Shown here: piece after piece, positions 7,162 to 13,116 of the stretch
How positions within the stretch are numbered: the stretch's first letter is position 1
Layout: each line of letters opens with the position of its first letter
Origin: Planctomycetota bacterium
GTDB lineage: Bacteria; Planctomycetota; Planctomycetia; Gemmatales; Gemmataceae
Direction of reading: 5' to 3'
DNA length: 13,116 bases
Assembly: GCA_016200155.1 (NCBI GenBank)
Contig: JACQFG010000060.1
Span: forward strand, 1-13,116
Notes under the pieces: model-generated
What the model saw: the letters and a program-made list of their open reading frames with translations, nothing else
Told to the model about the DNA's origin: nothing
The model's database searches: none
Position numbers and translations under genes: made by a program

Positions 7162-7185
7162 TCGCGTGGACTGAAGTCCACGCGA
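7162..7185. repeat. Second hairpin of the same repeat family
   Basis: TCGCGTGGACT (7162-7172) and AGTCCACGCGA (7175-7185) form perfect 11-bp arms around GA. The core GCGTGGACT/AGTCCACGC is the same as in the neighbouring hairpin, while the outer bases differ by compensating changes. The pair lies in the divergent gap between the DUF1501 gene and the lipoprotein gene, 80 nt before the latter. Confidence 0.85.
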
Positions 7186-7265
7186 CGGTTCCGCCTTGAC
7201 CGATCTCGCGAATCATGCTATCAGCCGGCGCTGTTGTCAGGATCGCAAATAATCTTGGAACGCTC

Positions 7266-7781
7266 ATGCGCCGCACCACACTGGCCTTGACAGTGCTGAT
7301 CGCTTTGTTTTCCGGCTGCGCCCGCGAGACACCCAAGTCGTCGGGCCGGCTGATCGCCGACTACGCGCCCGGCAAGGACGCCGAGGTCAGCAAGGCGCCG
7401 TATCAGGCGACCTATATTCTGCGGCACTGGCCGAACCCGCCGGCCGACCCACCGCCCAAGCACTGGGTCCCCGACCAGGAAATCGTCGATCTCTTCATAC
7501 GCGGTCTCGACAAACGCCAAGCGGTCGGTTTCGAGAAAACCTCCGACGGCAATCTGGTCGCGGTCGCCGGCGAGGAAAAAATCAAGCTCGAACCGGGCCG
7601 CTATGCCTGGCACATTCACCCTTCCACCGAATACACCGGGCTCAAGTGGGTCATCCACGAGACCGGCGAACGCACCGTCGAGATCATCAGCCTGCCCTTC
7701 GGCCTCGCCGCGGCCGCCCTTGTCGTGCCGTTCATCTTCTGCGGGTTCCTTCTCGTTCTGCCGTTCGCCATCCTGCTGTAA
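7266..7781 (+). CDS. Hypothetical lipoprotein with a C-terminal membrane helix
   Basis: A 171-residue protein I cannot assign to a family. It begins MRRTTLALTVLIALFSGC, a lipoprotein signal with lipobox LFSGC and acylated Cys18. The middle part (about 27-140) is soluble, with a Pro-rich stretch (HWPNPPADPPPKHWVPD, 54-70) and beta-like segments such as NLVAVAGEEKIKLEPGRYAWHIH. The last 30 residues (LPFGLAAAALVVPFIFCGFL, then LVLPFAILL) form a strongly hydrophobic helix reaching the C-terminus. The protein could therefore be anchored at both ends. The start is set by the lipoprotein signal: an in-frame ATG at 7215 would put 17 polar residues before it. It is the only complete plus-strand gene, divergent from DUF1501 and convergent with the STAS gene. 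Confidence 0.8.
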   Translation: MRRTTLALTVLIALFSGCARETPKSSGRLIADYAPGKDAEVSKAPYQATYILRHWPNPPADPPPKHWVPDQEIVDLFIRGLDKRQAVGFEKTSDGNLVAVAGEEKIKLEPGRYAWHIHPSTEYTGLKWVIHETGERTVEIISLPFGLAAAALVVPFIFCGFLLVLPFAILL

Positions 7782-7805
7782 TCGAAACGTCCCGGTTTTT
7801 TCGTG

Positions 7806-7870
7806 GTGCGGGCGGCTCGCCTGCACATGTCGCGCGTCGACAAAATGACGTGCAGGCGAGCCGCCTGCAC
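7806..7870. repeat. Large inverted repeat, 21-bp arms, between convergent genes
   Basis: Arms 7806-7826 and 7850-7870 are complementary at 20 of 21 positions, around a 23-nt loop. The core is GGCGGCTCGCCTGCAC and its complement. It lies 24 nt after the lipoprotein stop and 35 nt after the STAS stop, on the side where both transcripts end, so it could act as a bidirectional stop. The GCAGGCGAGCCGCC sequence is of a type I remember as dispersed in planctomycete genomes; this was not checked. Confidence 0.85.
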
Positions 7871-7905
7871 AACAAAAACACATACCCAGCCATTATCTAC
7901 ACGAT

Positions 7906-8316
7906 CTAGCCTGGCGTGCATGCCACGTAAATCGGCGCGTCCGCCTCGTCGGCGTCCAGAACCCTCTGTAAATCGGCCTCATCGCGCGCGATCGACAGCA
8001 CCTTGTCAAGCTTGATAAACGTCAGCAGGTCCTGATACTCCTCGCCGCACAGCAGGATCAGCCGGCACCCGACCGCCTTCAGTTCTTTCCATAGCTTGAC
8101 GCTGATCGCCACGAACTTGTCGCTCAGGGTCACGAAGTTGCGGATGTCGAACACCAGGTAGCGAGCGCCGCGCGACTTCGCAAGCTGCAGGACCGCCTCC
8201 ACGTGTTCGATGTTCTCGTGGGTGCGAATCACTTTGTCGTGCAGATCCTGACCGGGATAGTGGACCGCCGCCACATCCGGCCGGACGCAGAGTTCGTTGC
8301 AGATTTCGGGAAGCAT
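7906..8316 (-). CDS. STAS-domain protein (anti-sigma factor antagonist-like)
   Basis: A 136-residue cytoplasmic protein. Residues about 12-122 read as a STAS domain, the fold of SpoIIAA/RsbV: a first strand, then ARYLVFDIRNFVTLSDKFVAISV (51-73) for the central strand, switch loop and helix, GCRLILLCGEE (83-93), and a final helix ARDEADLQRVLDADE. Ser65 in TLSDKF lies near the usual phosphorylated Ser, but the classic DSSG is missing, so the phospho-switch is uncertain. STAS proteins relieve partner-switching anti-sigma factors or act in other signalling. The last 14 residues (DEADAPIYVACTPG) extend past the domain. GGAGA lies about 12 nt before the ATG. The gene starts 15 nt after the DUF1553 stop, so it is probably read from the same mRNA. 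Confidence 0.8.
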   Translation of the reverse strand: MLPEICNELCVRPDVAAVHYPGQDLHDKVIRTHENIEHVEAVLQLAKSRGARYLVFDIRNFVTLSDKFVAISVKLWKELKAVGCRLILLCGEEYQDLLTFIKLDKVLSIARDEADLQRVLDADEADAPIYVACTPG

Positions 8317-8331
8317 GTGCGATTCTCCGAA

Positions 8332-10077
8332 TCAGCGGATCGTGACAAAATCGTTGTGATTCAAGAGCGCCTGAATCAATTGTGCGCGTGCGCGATGGTG
8401 TCCGTCGGGCCTCATTTTATTCAACTCGACCCACTGTGCCATCGCGTCCTCGCATGCCGCGAGTTCGTTCGCCGTCGGGGCATAGCTGAGGATCCACGTG
8501 AACGCCTCGCGCGCGAAACCCTTCGGCGGCGTCGATTTCTCCAGTCGACTTGCGATCTTGTCGGCCATCGTCACGGCGAGCTTGCTGTTCGACAGCGCCA
8601 GCGCCTGCTGCGGGATGATGCTGTCGCGGCGGCGATAACAATCGAGCGGGTCGGCCTCGTCGAACGTCATCAGGAACTTGTTGCGCTCGATCGCCGAGTG
8701 GAAGAAATACAGGCTGCGGCGTTTCGATGCCTCCTGCATCGGCGTCTCGACGGGAGCCCCGCCGCGCGTCAGGTCGAGTTCGCCGGCCAGGTGCAGCAAG
8801 CTGTCGCGCACGGCCTGCGATTCCATACGCTGCGAATTCATGCGCCAGCAGTAACGGTTCTCGGGATCGTCCTTCAGGTTCTTCTCGGAGGCGCCGAGCG
8901 AGGATGTCGTCATGCGGTAGGCGTTCGACGTGACGATTAAGCGATGGATGTGCTTCATGGACCAGTTCTTGTCCATCATTTCAACGGCGAGCCAATCGAG
9001 CAAGGCCGGATGCGTCGGCGCCGCGCCCTTGCGGCCGAAGTCGAAGACGGTCGCTACTAACGGCTGCCCGAAGTGGCGCGCCCAGATGTGATTGACGGCG
9101 ACGCGGGCCGTCAGCGGGTTCTGGCGATCGGCGACCCACTGGGCGAGCGCGGCGCGGCGGCCCGTGCTCTCCTTCGGGAACGGCTTCAAGCGATTGGCAT
9201 CGGTTTCGAGGTTGTTCTCACGCGTCTTCACCGATCCGACGAGCGGCGTGTAGGCCTCGCCCGGGTTTTGCAATGCCTTGCGAGCGGCATCGATGGCGGC
9301 CTTCGCTTGCTGCACATTCGATTTGACCTCGGCCTGTCCCGCTTCGGCACGGGCCAGGTTCCACTGTGCCAGCTCCAATGCTTGCGACTTCTCGGCAAGA
9401 GCGGCGGCTTGTTTCAATTTTTTCGTCGCATCCGATGCCTGATCGCCGGCGACCGCGCGATCCGCCGCCGAGCGCGCCTTCAACGCAGCGATCGTCGCAT
9501 CCGCATGGACGATCTTCGCTTCGGCGATCCGCAGCAGCGCCCGGACTTGCTTCTCGTTGAGCGGGCCATCGACCTTGCCGCCGTCGATCATGGCAACGTC
9601 TGCGGGCAAAGTCGAGAGCACGAACTCCTCGAACCGGGCCGATGCGTCATACGTTATCAGCTCGATCTTGCCGGGACGCCGTTCGATCGGCAACCGATAA
9701 ACCAGCGGCGCCTTGCCATTGACGCTGACGTTGAGCAAGTTGCCGCGCACGCGCAGGATGATCTCGTGCGTCTGATTGAGCGGGACGGCATGCTGCTGAG
9801 CGCCGTCAGGCGGATAGACGTGCTTACCGTCTTTCTTGAAGGAGACCTGGATGCGCGACGGTGCGTGCGGCGTGAGATAGATCATCGCTTCGTGATCCTT
9901 GTCGACGTCGAAGCTGATGCCGACCGACTTGTAGGTATCGCCGCCGAGCGTGGCGAACTTCATGCGGGCCTCGAAATCGGCTGGAACGTCGTCGCGCAGG
10001 CGAAGGACGCCGCGTACGGCGCCGGTCTTTTCCTGCACATCGTTCCTTGTTGATCGATGAAAAATCGTCGCGCGCAA
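8332..10077 (-). CDS. C-terminal part of a PSCyt1/DUF1549/DUF1553 protein, split by a frameshift
   Basis: The frame is 581 codons long from a TTG, but real protein sequence starts only near codon 14 (DVQEKTGAV); the codons before it are an out-of-frame reading of the upstream gene. Domains: a concanavalin/LamG-like beta domain (about 20-160, VPADFEARMKFATLGGDTYKSVGISFDV, then NLLNVSVNGKAPLVYRLP), an Ala/Lys-rich coiled coil (172-270), and DUF1553 (about 305-560) with GRRAALAQWVADRQNPLTARVAVNHIW, HPALLDWLAVEM and HRLIVTSNAYR. Together with the open frame ending at 9824 it forms one normal-length family member. It may be translated poorly or not at all unless the frameshift is a sequencing error. 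The family is exported or outer-surface in planctomycetes; its function is unproven. Confidence 0.8.
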   Translation of the reverse strand: MRATIFHRSTRNDVQEKTGAVRGVLRLRDDVPADFEARMKFATLGGDTYKSVGISFDVDKDHEAMIYLTPHAPSRIQVSFKKDGKHVYPPDGAQQHAVPLNQTHEIILRVRGNLLNVSVNGKAPLVYRLPIERRPGKIELITYDASARFEEFVLSTLPADVAMIDGGKVDGPLNEKQVRALLRIAEAKIVHADATIAALKARSAADRAVAGDQASDATKKLKQAAALAEKSQALELAQWNLARAEAGQAEVKSNVQQAKAAIDAARKALQNPGEAYTPLVGSVKTRENNLETDANRLKPFPKESTGRRAALAQWVADRQNPLTARVAVNHIWARHFGQPLVATVFDFGRKGAAPTHPALLDWLAVEMMDKNWSMKHIHRLIVTSNAYRMTTSSLGASEKNLKDDPENRYCWRMNSQRMESQAVRDSLLHLAGELDLTRGGAPVETPMQEASKRRSLYFFHSAIERNKFLMTFDEADPLDCYRRRDSIIPQQALALSNSKLAVTMADKIASRLEKSTPPKGFAREAFTWILSYAPTANELAACEDAMAQWVELNKMRPDGHHRARAQLIQALLNHNDFVTIR

Positions 10078-12040
10078 GCTCCTTGGCCTTCGGCACGGCC
10101 GAGGATTGCTTCGATAAGGCTTTGAGTTTCTTTGCCAACTCTTCGTGCTTCCAAATCCCAGTCTTGTTCTTGATCGCCCAGGCTTCGGCGTCTTTGTATA
10201 AGGCCTCCCGCAACTTTTTCGGCATCCCCATCTCCGTGTTCGGGAGGGCGTGTTCAGGCGGATCCGTTTGAAAAACCGAATACCCCTGCTCGATCAGCTC
10301 ACAGTTGAGATGAACAATGCCCCACCCAAGCGTCGAAGGAGCTCCGGGAGTCAAAGACCCAGTGAATTGGAGCACCAGGTCGCCATGAATCAACTGACCG
10401 TCATCAATGCCGGTAATCTGGACGTGTTTCCCGTCAAGAGCCCCCTCTTTTAGGCGGCGAGTGACAAACGCCAACCCTTTTTCTTTTGTCTTCCGTTCCT
10501 CCTCCGTGAGATCTTTTGGCCATTGCGCAAAAGGCACGACATTGGCCATTCGAAGTGTGTAGTTTCGATCTGATGCTTTTCGTTTCGCCTCAATGTTGTC
10601 CGTGTCTTTCACAGACACGACCGTGAATATGAAGTTATCGATTTCTTTCGAAAGCTTCTCGGCGAGGGTTGCCTTGGCCTTTTTCAACTCGTCCTGGCCG
10701 TCCTTCAATTGCTTCTCGGCGACCCGCATATGATCTTGCAGCACGAATGCACGCAACCCAGGGTTGTGGGCCTCCGCCGGCAGCTGGATCGGCTTCACCT
10801 GCAACCCGCCCGGCAACAGCAGGCTCGGCAGCCCCGGCTTCAACACACGCTTCTTGTCGGCCTGTTGCTCGTTGCCGCGAATGTGCAGGTACGTCGGCAC
10901 GTCGAGGTTCGCATCATACACTCTCGGCAAGCCGTTCTTGTCGACGTTGATCTCGCCCGGCACCATGTCGTTGCGAATCTGGTACGGCTCGAAGATGGCG
11001 CGGAAACGATAATAGTCGGCCTGCGTGAAGGCGTCGTACTTGTGATCGTGGCACTTGCAGCAGTTGAACGTCAGGCCCATGAACGCCTTGGAGGTATGCT
11101 CGATCGTTTCATCGAGCCAGGTGGTGCGATTGAAGAGGAAGTAATGGCGAGCGAGAAAGCCGGTGCCGCGCAGGGCGTCGGCGTCGGTGGGGTACAGCTC
11201 GTCGGCGGCGAGCATTTCGCGCAGCATCTGGTCGTAGCCCTTGTCGTTGTTGAGCGATTCGACGATCCAGTCGCGCCAGTGCCAGATGTGGCGCTGGCTG
11301 TTGCGCAGCTCGGCGCCGAGGCCCCACCAGTCGCTGTAACGCCAGACGTCCATCCAGTGCCGGCCCCAGCGTTCGCCGTATTGCGGACTCGCCAGCAATC
11401 GATCGACGACCTTCTCATGAGCGCGATCTGCCGCTTGCGGCGTAGCACAGTCCTTCAGAAACTCAAGCTGCTCCTCCCTGGTCGGCGGCACCCCGATCAA
11501 ATCGAGATACACGCGCCGCAGCCACACGCTGTGCTCGGCCGGCCCCTGCGGCGTCAGCCCGTGCTTTTCGTGCTCGGCGGCAAGGAACGCATCGATCGGA
11601 TTACGCACCCAGCCCGCGTTCTTGACCTTCGGCACCTCGGGACGCACTGGCCCGCGAAACGCCCAGTGATCGCGCGGGTCGGCTTCCGGCTTCTCGTCTT
11701 TCGGACTGACGGCGCCTTGCTCGACCCAGCGCTGGATGATTGCGATCTGCGCCGGCTTGAGCGCCTCGCCGTCCGCCGGCGGCGGCATGCGGGGGAAGCC
11801 TCCGTCGCCGCGGATGTGCTTGAGGATCAAGTTGTCCGCGAGAATCGAGCCGTTGTCGCCGCCTTGCTTCATCAGCGCGACCGTGTCGAGCCGCAGGCTG
11901 CGCTTCTGGTGGATCGCCCCGTGGCACGTATAACAACTCGCGGCCAGGATCGGCTTGACGTCGCGCATGTAATCGACGGGCTGAGCCTGCGCGACGGCGG
12001 GCAGCAGGAGAATCAGGAGGGTCGTACGCGGGATGATCAT
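9824..12040 (-). CDS. N-terminal part of a PSCyt1/DUF1549/DUF1553 protein, with an SNase-like insert
   Basis: Start MIIPRTTLLILLLPAVAQAQ is a signal peptide; an in-frame start at 12175 would add 45 residues lying partly in repeat DNA. PSCyt1 follows with the haem c motif CYTCH (Cys36, Cys39, His40) and the family's MPPPADGEALKP. DUF1549 spans about 146-350 and ends with CCKCHDHKYD, a second CxxCH (Cys327, Cys330, His331). An SNase-like segment covers about 470-635. The meaningful sequence ends near residue 664 (DDFSSINKE); the rest is the out-of-frame, Arg-rich tail of the broken gene. These proteins are thought to be exported cytochrome-like proteins, with no proven reaction. The DUF1553 half continues at 8332-10077. 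Confidence 0.85.
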   Translation of the reverse strand: MIIPRTTLLILLLPAVAQAQPVDYMRDVKPILAASCYTCHGAIHQKRSLRLDTVALMKQGGDNGSILADNLILKHIRGDGGFPRMPPPADGEALKPAQIAIIQRWVEQGAVSPKDEKPEADPRDHWAFRGPVRPEVPKVKNAGWVRNPIDAFLAAEHEKHGLTPQGPAEHSVWLRRVYLDLIGVPPTREEQLEFLKDCATPQAADRAHEKVVDRLLASPQYGERWGRHWMDVWRYSDWWGLGAELRNSQRHIWHWRDWIVESLNNDKGYDQMLREMLAADELYPTDADALRGTGFLARHYFLFNRTTWLDETIEHTSKAFMGLTFNCCKCHDHKYDAFTQADYYRFRAIFEPYQIRNDMVPGEINVDKNGLPRVYDANLDVPTYLHIRGNEQQADKKRVLKPGLPSLLLPGGLQVKPIQLPAEAHNPGLRAFVLQDHMRVAEKQLKDGQDELKKAKATLAEKLSKEIDNFIFTVVSVKDTDNIEAKRKASDRNYTLRMANVVPFAQWPKDLTEEERKTKEKGLAFVTRRLKEGALDGKHVQITGIDDGQLIHGDLVLQFTGSLTPGAPSTLGWGIVHLNCELIEQGYSVFQTDPPEHALPNTEMGMPKKLREALYKDAEAWAIKNKTGIWKHEELAKKLKALSKQSSAVPKAKELARDDFSSINKERCAGKDRRRTRRPSPARRRSSRFRGPHEVRHARRRYLQVGRHQLRRRQGSRSDDLSHAARTVAHPGLLQERR
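10030..10060 (-). other. Frameshift junction in the DUF1553 gene
   Basis: Read on the minus strand, the upstream frame gives LARDDFSSINKE and the downstream frame gives DVQEKTGAVRGVL. The downstream frame is one base further on, so the gene has 1 base too many or 2 (plus a multiple of 3) too few. In relatives, DDF is normally followed by a W...G.W...DG.L stretch before the TGAVRG-like strand. Here that stretch is missing, so a short deletion fits better than a single inserted base. This comparison is from memory of the family, not an alignment. Confidence 0.7.
10136..10633 (-). other. Staphylococcal-nuclease-like domain inside the DUF1553-family protein
   Basis: Residues about 470-635 follow the SNase order: a first strand FIFTVVSVKDTDNIEA (compare IKAIDGDTVKL), a YTLRMANVV strand (compare FRLLLVD), a helix and strand KGLAFVTRRLKEG...GKHVQI, then VHLNCELIEQGYSVF (compare VNEALVRQGLAKV), and the final helix LREALYKDAEAWAIKNKTGIW (compare LRKSEAQAKKEKLNIW). 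The DTD (479-481) and Arg497 align with catalytic-loop positions, but the acidic pair of DTPE is replaced by VPFA, and no KYGR is present. Nuclease activity is thus unlikely. GC content falls here: 118 of 240 bases in 10441-10680, against 41 of 60 in 11641-11700. Confidence 0.6.
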
Positions 12041-12087
12041 CGTGATGCAGTCCGAGGAGAAAAAGTTCAGGCGGGATAATAGTTGAG

Positions 12088-12116
12088 AATTACCACGAAA
12101 CGGGGTACAAGTCAAC
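12088..12116 (-). promoter_or_regulatory. Weak promoter candidate for the DUF1553-family gene
   Basis: On the minus strand TTGACT (12111-12116), five of six bases of the -35 consensus, is followed after 17 nt by TAATTC (12088-12093), which matches the -10 consensus poorly. The spot is AT-rich and 48 nt before the start codon. Only the -35 box is convincing. Confidence 0.25.
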
Positions 12117-12160
12117 GAAATTGATTTCGTTTCGCCACTTGCCTTGGGCGAGCGCGAATC

Positions 12161-12255
12161 ATTCATCTCACGCAAAGGCGCAAAGGCGCGAAGAAGACCG
12201 AATCATGACGTTGTGGAATTTGCTTTGCGCCTTTGCGCCTTTGCGTGAGATGAAT
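12161..12255. repeat. Large inverted repeat with 33-bp arms
   Basis: Arms 12161-12193 and 12223-12255 match in reverse complement at 32 of 33 positions, around a 29-nt spacer. Each arm contains repeated AAAGGCGC units (CGCAAAGGCGCAAAGGCGC). It lies in the divergent gap between the DUF1553-family gene and the MFS gene. The near-perfect arms imply recent origin or maintained complementarity. No target-site duplication or transposase is seen. The GCAAAGGCGCAAAG sequence is of a kind I remember as dispersed in several environmental bacteria. Confidence 0.9.
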
Positions 12256-12281
12256 TGAGTAAACGAGAATCGCACCCCCGG

Positions 12282-12311
12282 CCCCTCTCCCCCGAGTACA
12301 GGTGAAAGGGG
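12282..12311. repeat. GC-rich hairpin overlapping the MFS ribosome-binding site
   Basis: CCCCTCTCCCC (12282-12292) pairs with GGTGAAAGGGG (12301-12311) with two imperfect positions, around an 8-nt loop. The right arm runs into AAAGGGGAG, which is the Shine-Dalgarno of the MFS gene, so the hairpin could mask it. The flanking ACCCCCGGCCCCTCTCCC is a dispersed-repeat style, so the ribosome-binding site may derive from a repeat remnant. Confidence 0.6.
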
Positions 12312-12323
12312 AGAAAGTTCTCG

Positions 12324-13116
12324 ATGCGTTACGTCGTTCTGATGTTCCTGTGCTCCATCGCCGTCATTGCGTACATTCAGCGCACCGGCATCAACGCGGT
12401 CAAAGGGCCGATCTGCGGCGACGTCGGCATCGACACGGAGGACTTCGGGGCACTCGGATCGGCACTGCTGTTCGGGTACGCCTTGATGCAGGTGCCGGCC
12501 GGCTGGCTGGCGGATCGGCTCGGCGGACGCAATGTGCTGGTGGTGCTGGCGGTCGTCTGGTCGCTGCTGACCGCGCTCCTGGGCTGGTGCGAGAATTTTC
12601 AGGTCATGCTCGGCTTGTGGTTCGTCATGGGCCTGGCGCTCGCGGGCATCTTTCCGTGTGCAGCAAAGTCGATCGGCGGCTGGTTCGATGACTCCGAAAA
12701 GGCGATGGCCTCCGGTCTGCTCGGCAGCTCGACGATGTTCGGACTCGCGGCGGCCAGCTTTCTGACCGTGCGGCTCGTCTCTCACGGCGGACTGTCCTGG
12801 CAGTGGACCTATGCCATATACGGCGGCGCCGGCGTGGTGTGGGCGATCGTTTACTTCCTGTTCATACCGGAACGCCAGTCGGCGCGGGCACGCGGCCCGA
12901 CGATGCCGCTGGCCGACTGGCTTCGGCTGGCGGGGAGTATGCCATTATGGCTCCTGTGCGGGCAGCAGTTCTTTCGCGCGGGCGCCATGATCTTCTTCAT
13001 CAACTGGTTCCCGCCGTTCCTGCAGGAGTCGCGCGGCTTCAGCGAGTACGACGCCGGCGTGAACGCGAGCCTGGTTGGGCTCGCCGCCATGACGGGCGGC
13101 ATCCTGGGCGGGTTCT
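12324..13116 (+). CDS. MFS transporter, ACS-family-like (partial, runs off the window)
   Basis: The frame begins at ATG 12324 and remains open to the window end, giving 264 residues of a protein that is usually about 420-450. It is a cytoplasmic-membrane solute transporter of the major facilitator superfamily. TM1 (about 4-19) is followed by the loop QRTGINAVKGPI as in the anion:cation symporter (glucarate/galactonate) family. MFS motif A, GWLADRLGGR, is at 60-69. At least seven further hydrophobic segments follow: about 71-88, 93-111, 128-148, 161-181, 206-232 and 245-264, plus the one at 43-58. An AAAGGGGAG ribosome-binding site lies 7-15 nt upstream. The substrate is unknown. The C-terminal half is outside the window. 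Confidence 0.9.
   Translation, partial: MRYVVLMFLCSIAVIAYIQRTGINAVKGPICGDVGIDTEDFGALGSALLFGYALMQVPAGWLADRLGGRNVLVVLAVVWSLLTALLGWCENFQVMLGLWFVMGLALAGIFPCAAKSIGGWFDDSEKAMASGLLGSSTMFGLAAASFLTVRLVSHGGLSWQWTYAIYGGAGVVWAIVYFLFIPERQSARARGPTMPLADWLRLAGSMPLWLLCGQQFFRAGAMIFFINWFPPFLQESRGFSEYDAGVNASLVGLAAMTGGILGGF

Noticed and set aside
7124..7185. CRISPR array
   Set aside because: Only two palindromic units of different length with a short gap, no spacers and no cas genes.
5673..7199. 508-codon plus-strand frame
   Set aside because: Antisense of the DUF1501 gene and its hairpin repeats. There is no independent evidence.
9824..10077. Programmed ribosomal frameshift joining the two DUF1553 halves
   Set aside because: No slippery heptamer or obvious stimulatory structure is seen at the junction, and residues expected between the halves are missing, so a mutation is more likely.
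12161..12255. Ends of an insertion sequence
   Set aside because: The arms are 29 nt apart, leaving no room for a transposase. A non-autonomous element remains possible and is listed as a finding.
12168..12785. 205-codon minus-strand frame opposite the MFS gene
   Set aside because: It overlaps a clear transporter on the plus strand and its ends are encoded by the dispersed repeats.

Overview
The window looks like part of a planctomycete chromosome, probably Pirellulales, Gemmatales or a relative. The strongest evidence is the set of expanded planctomycete families: a PSCyt1/DUF1549/DUF1553 cytochrome-like protein, a DUF1501 protein with a Tat signal, and a DUF1080 protein made of two similar domains. 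The DNA is GC-rich, and nearly every intergenic gap holds a hairpin-forming repeat. The assignment rests on family content and style only; no marker gene is present.

Layout. 73-3029 (minus) holds korA-korB, the subunits of a ferredoxin-dependent 2-oxoacid (probably 2-oxoglutarate) oxidoreductase. 3030-3642 is a repeat-rich gap. 3643-7106 (minus) holds three genes in the order DUF1501, a small HEAGH-motif protein, and an exported double-DUF1080 protein, possibly one transcript. 7266-7781 (plus) is an unrecognised lipoprotein, divergent from the DUF1501 gene. 7906-8316 (minus) is a STAS-domain protein, 15 nt downstream of the large PSCyt1/DUF1549/DUF1553 gene at 8332-12040 (minus). The last gene, from 12324 to beyond the window end (plus), is an MFS transporter that is cut off.

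KorAB would supply the 2-oxoglutarate step of the TCA cycle with ferredoxin as electron acceptor. The DUF1553, DUF1501 and DUF1080 proteins belong to exported families commonly linked to polysaccharide or sugar handling in planctomycetes. The MFS protein resembles the anion:cation symporter family, which takes up organic acids and sugar acids. A saprophytic polymer- or sugar-using lifestyle fits, but the substrate cannot be read from the sequence.

Most notable points. (1) The DUF1553-family protein contains a segment that aligns by eye with a staphylococcal-nuclease (SNase) fold, lacks the acidic catalytic residues, and lies in a dip of GC content. (2) The same gene is broken by a frameshift near 10035-10055, which looks like a small deletion. 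(3) Different inverted-repeat families occupy the gaps, including 33-bp arms at 12161-12255 and tandem hairpins in the DUF1501 leader. I found no convincing CRISPR array, tRNA, rRNA, transposase or defence system.
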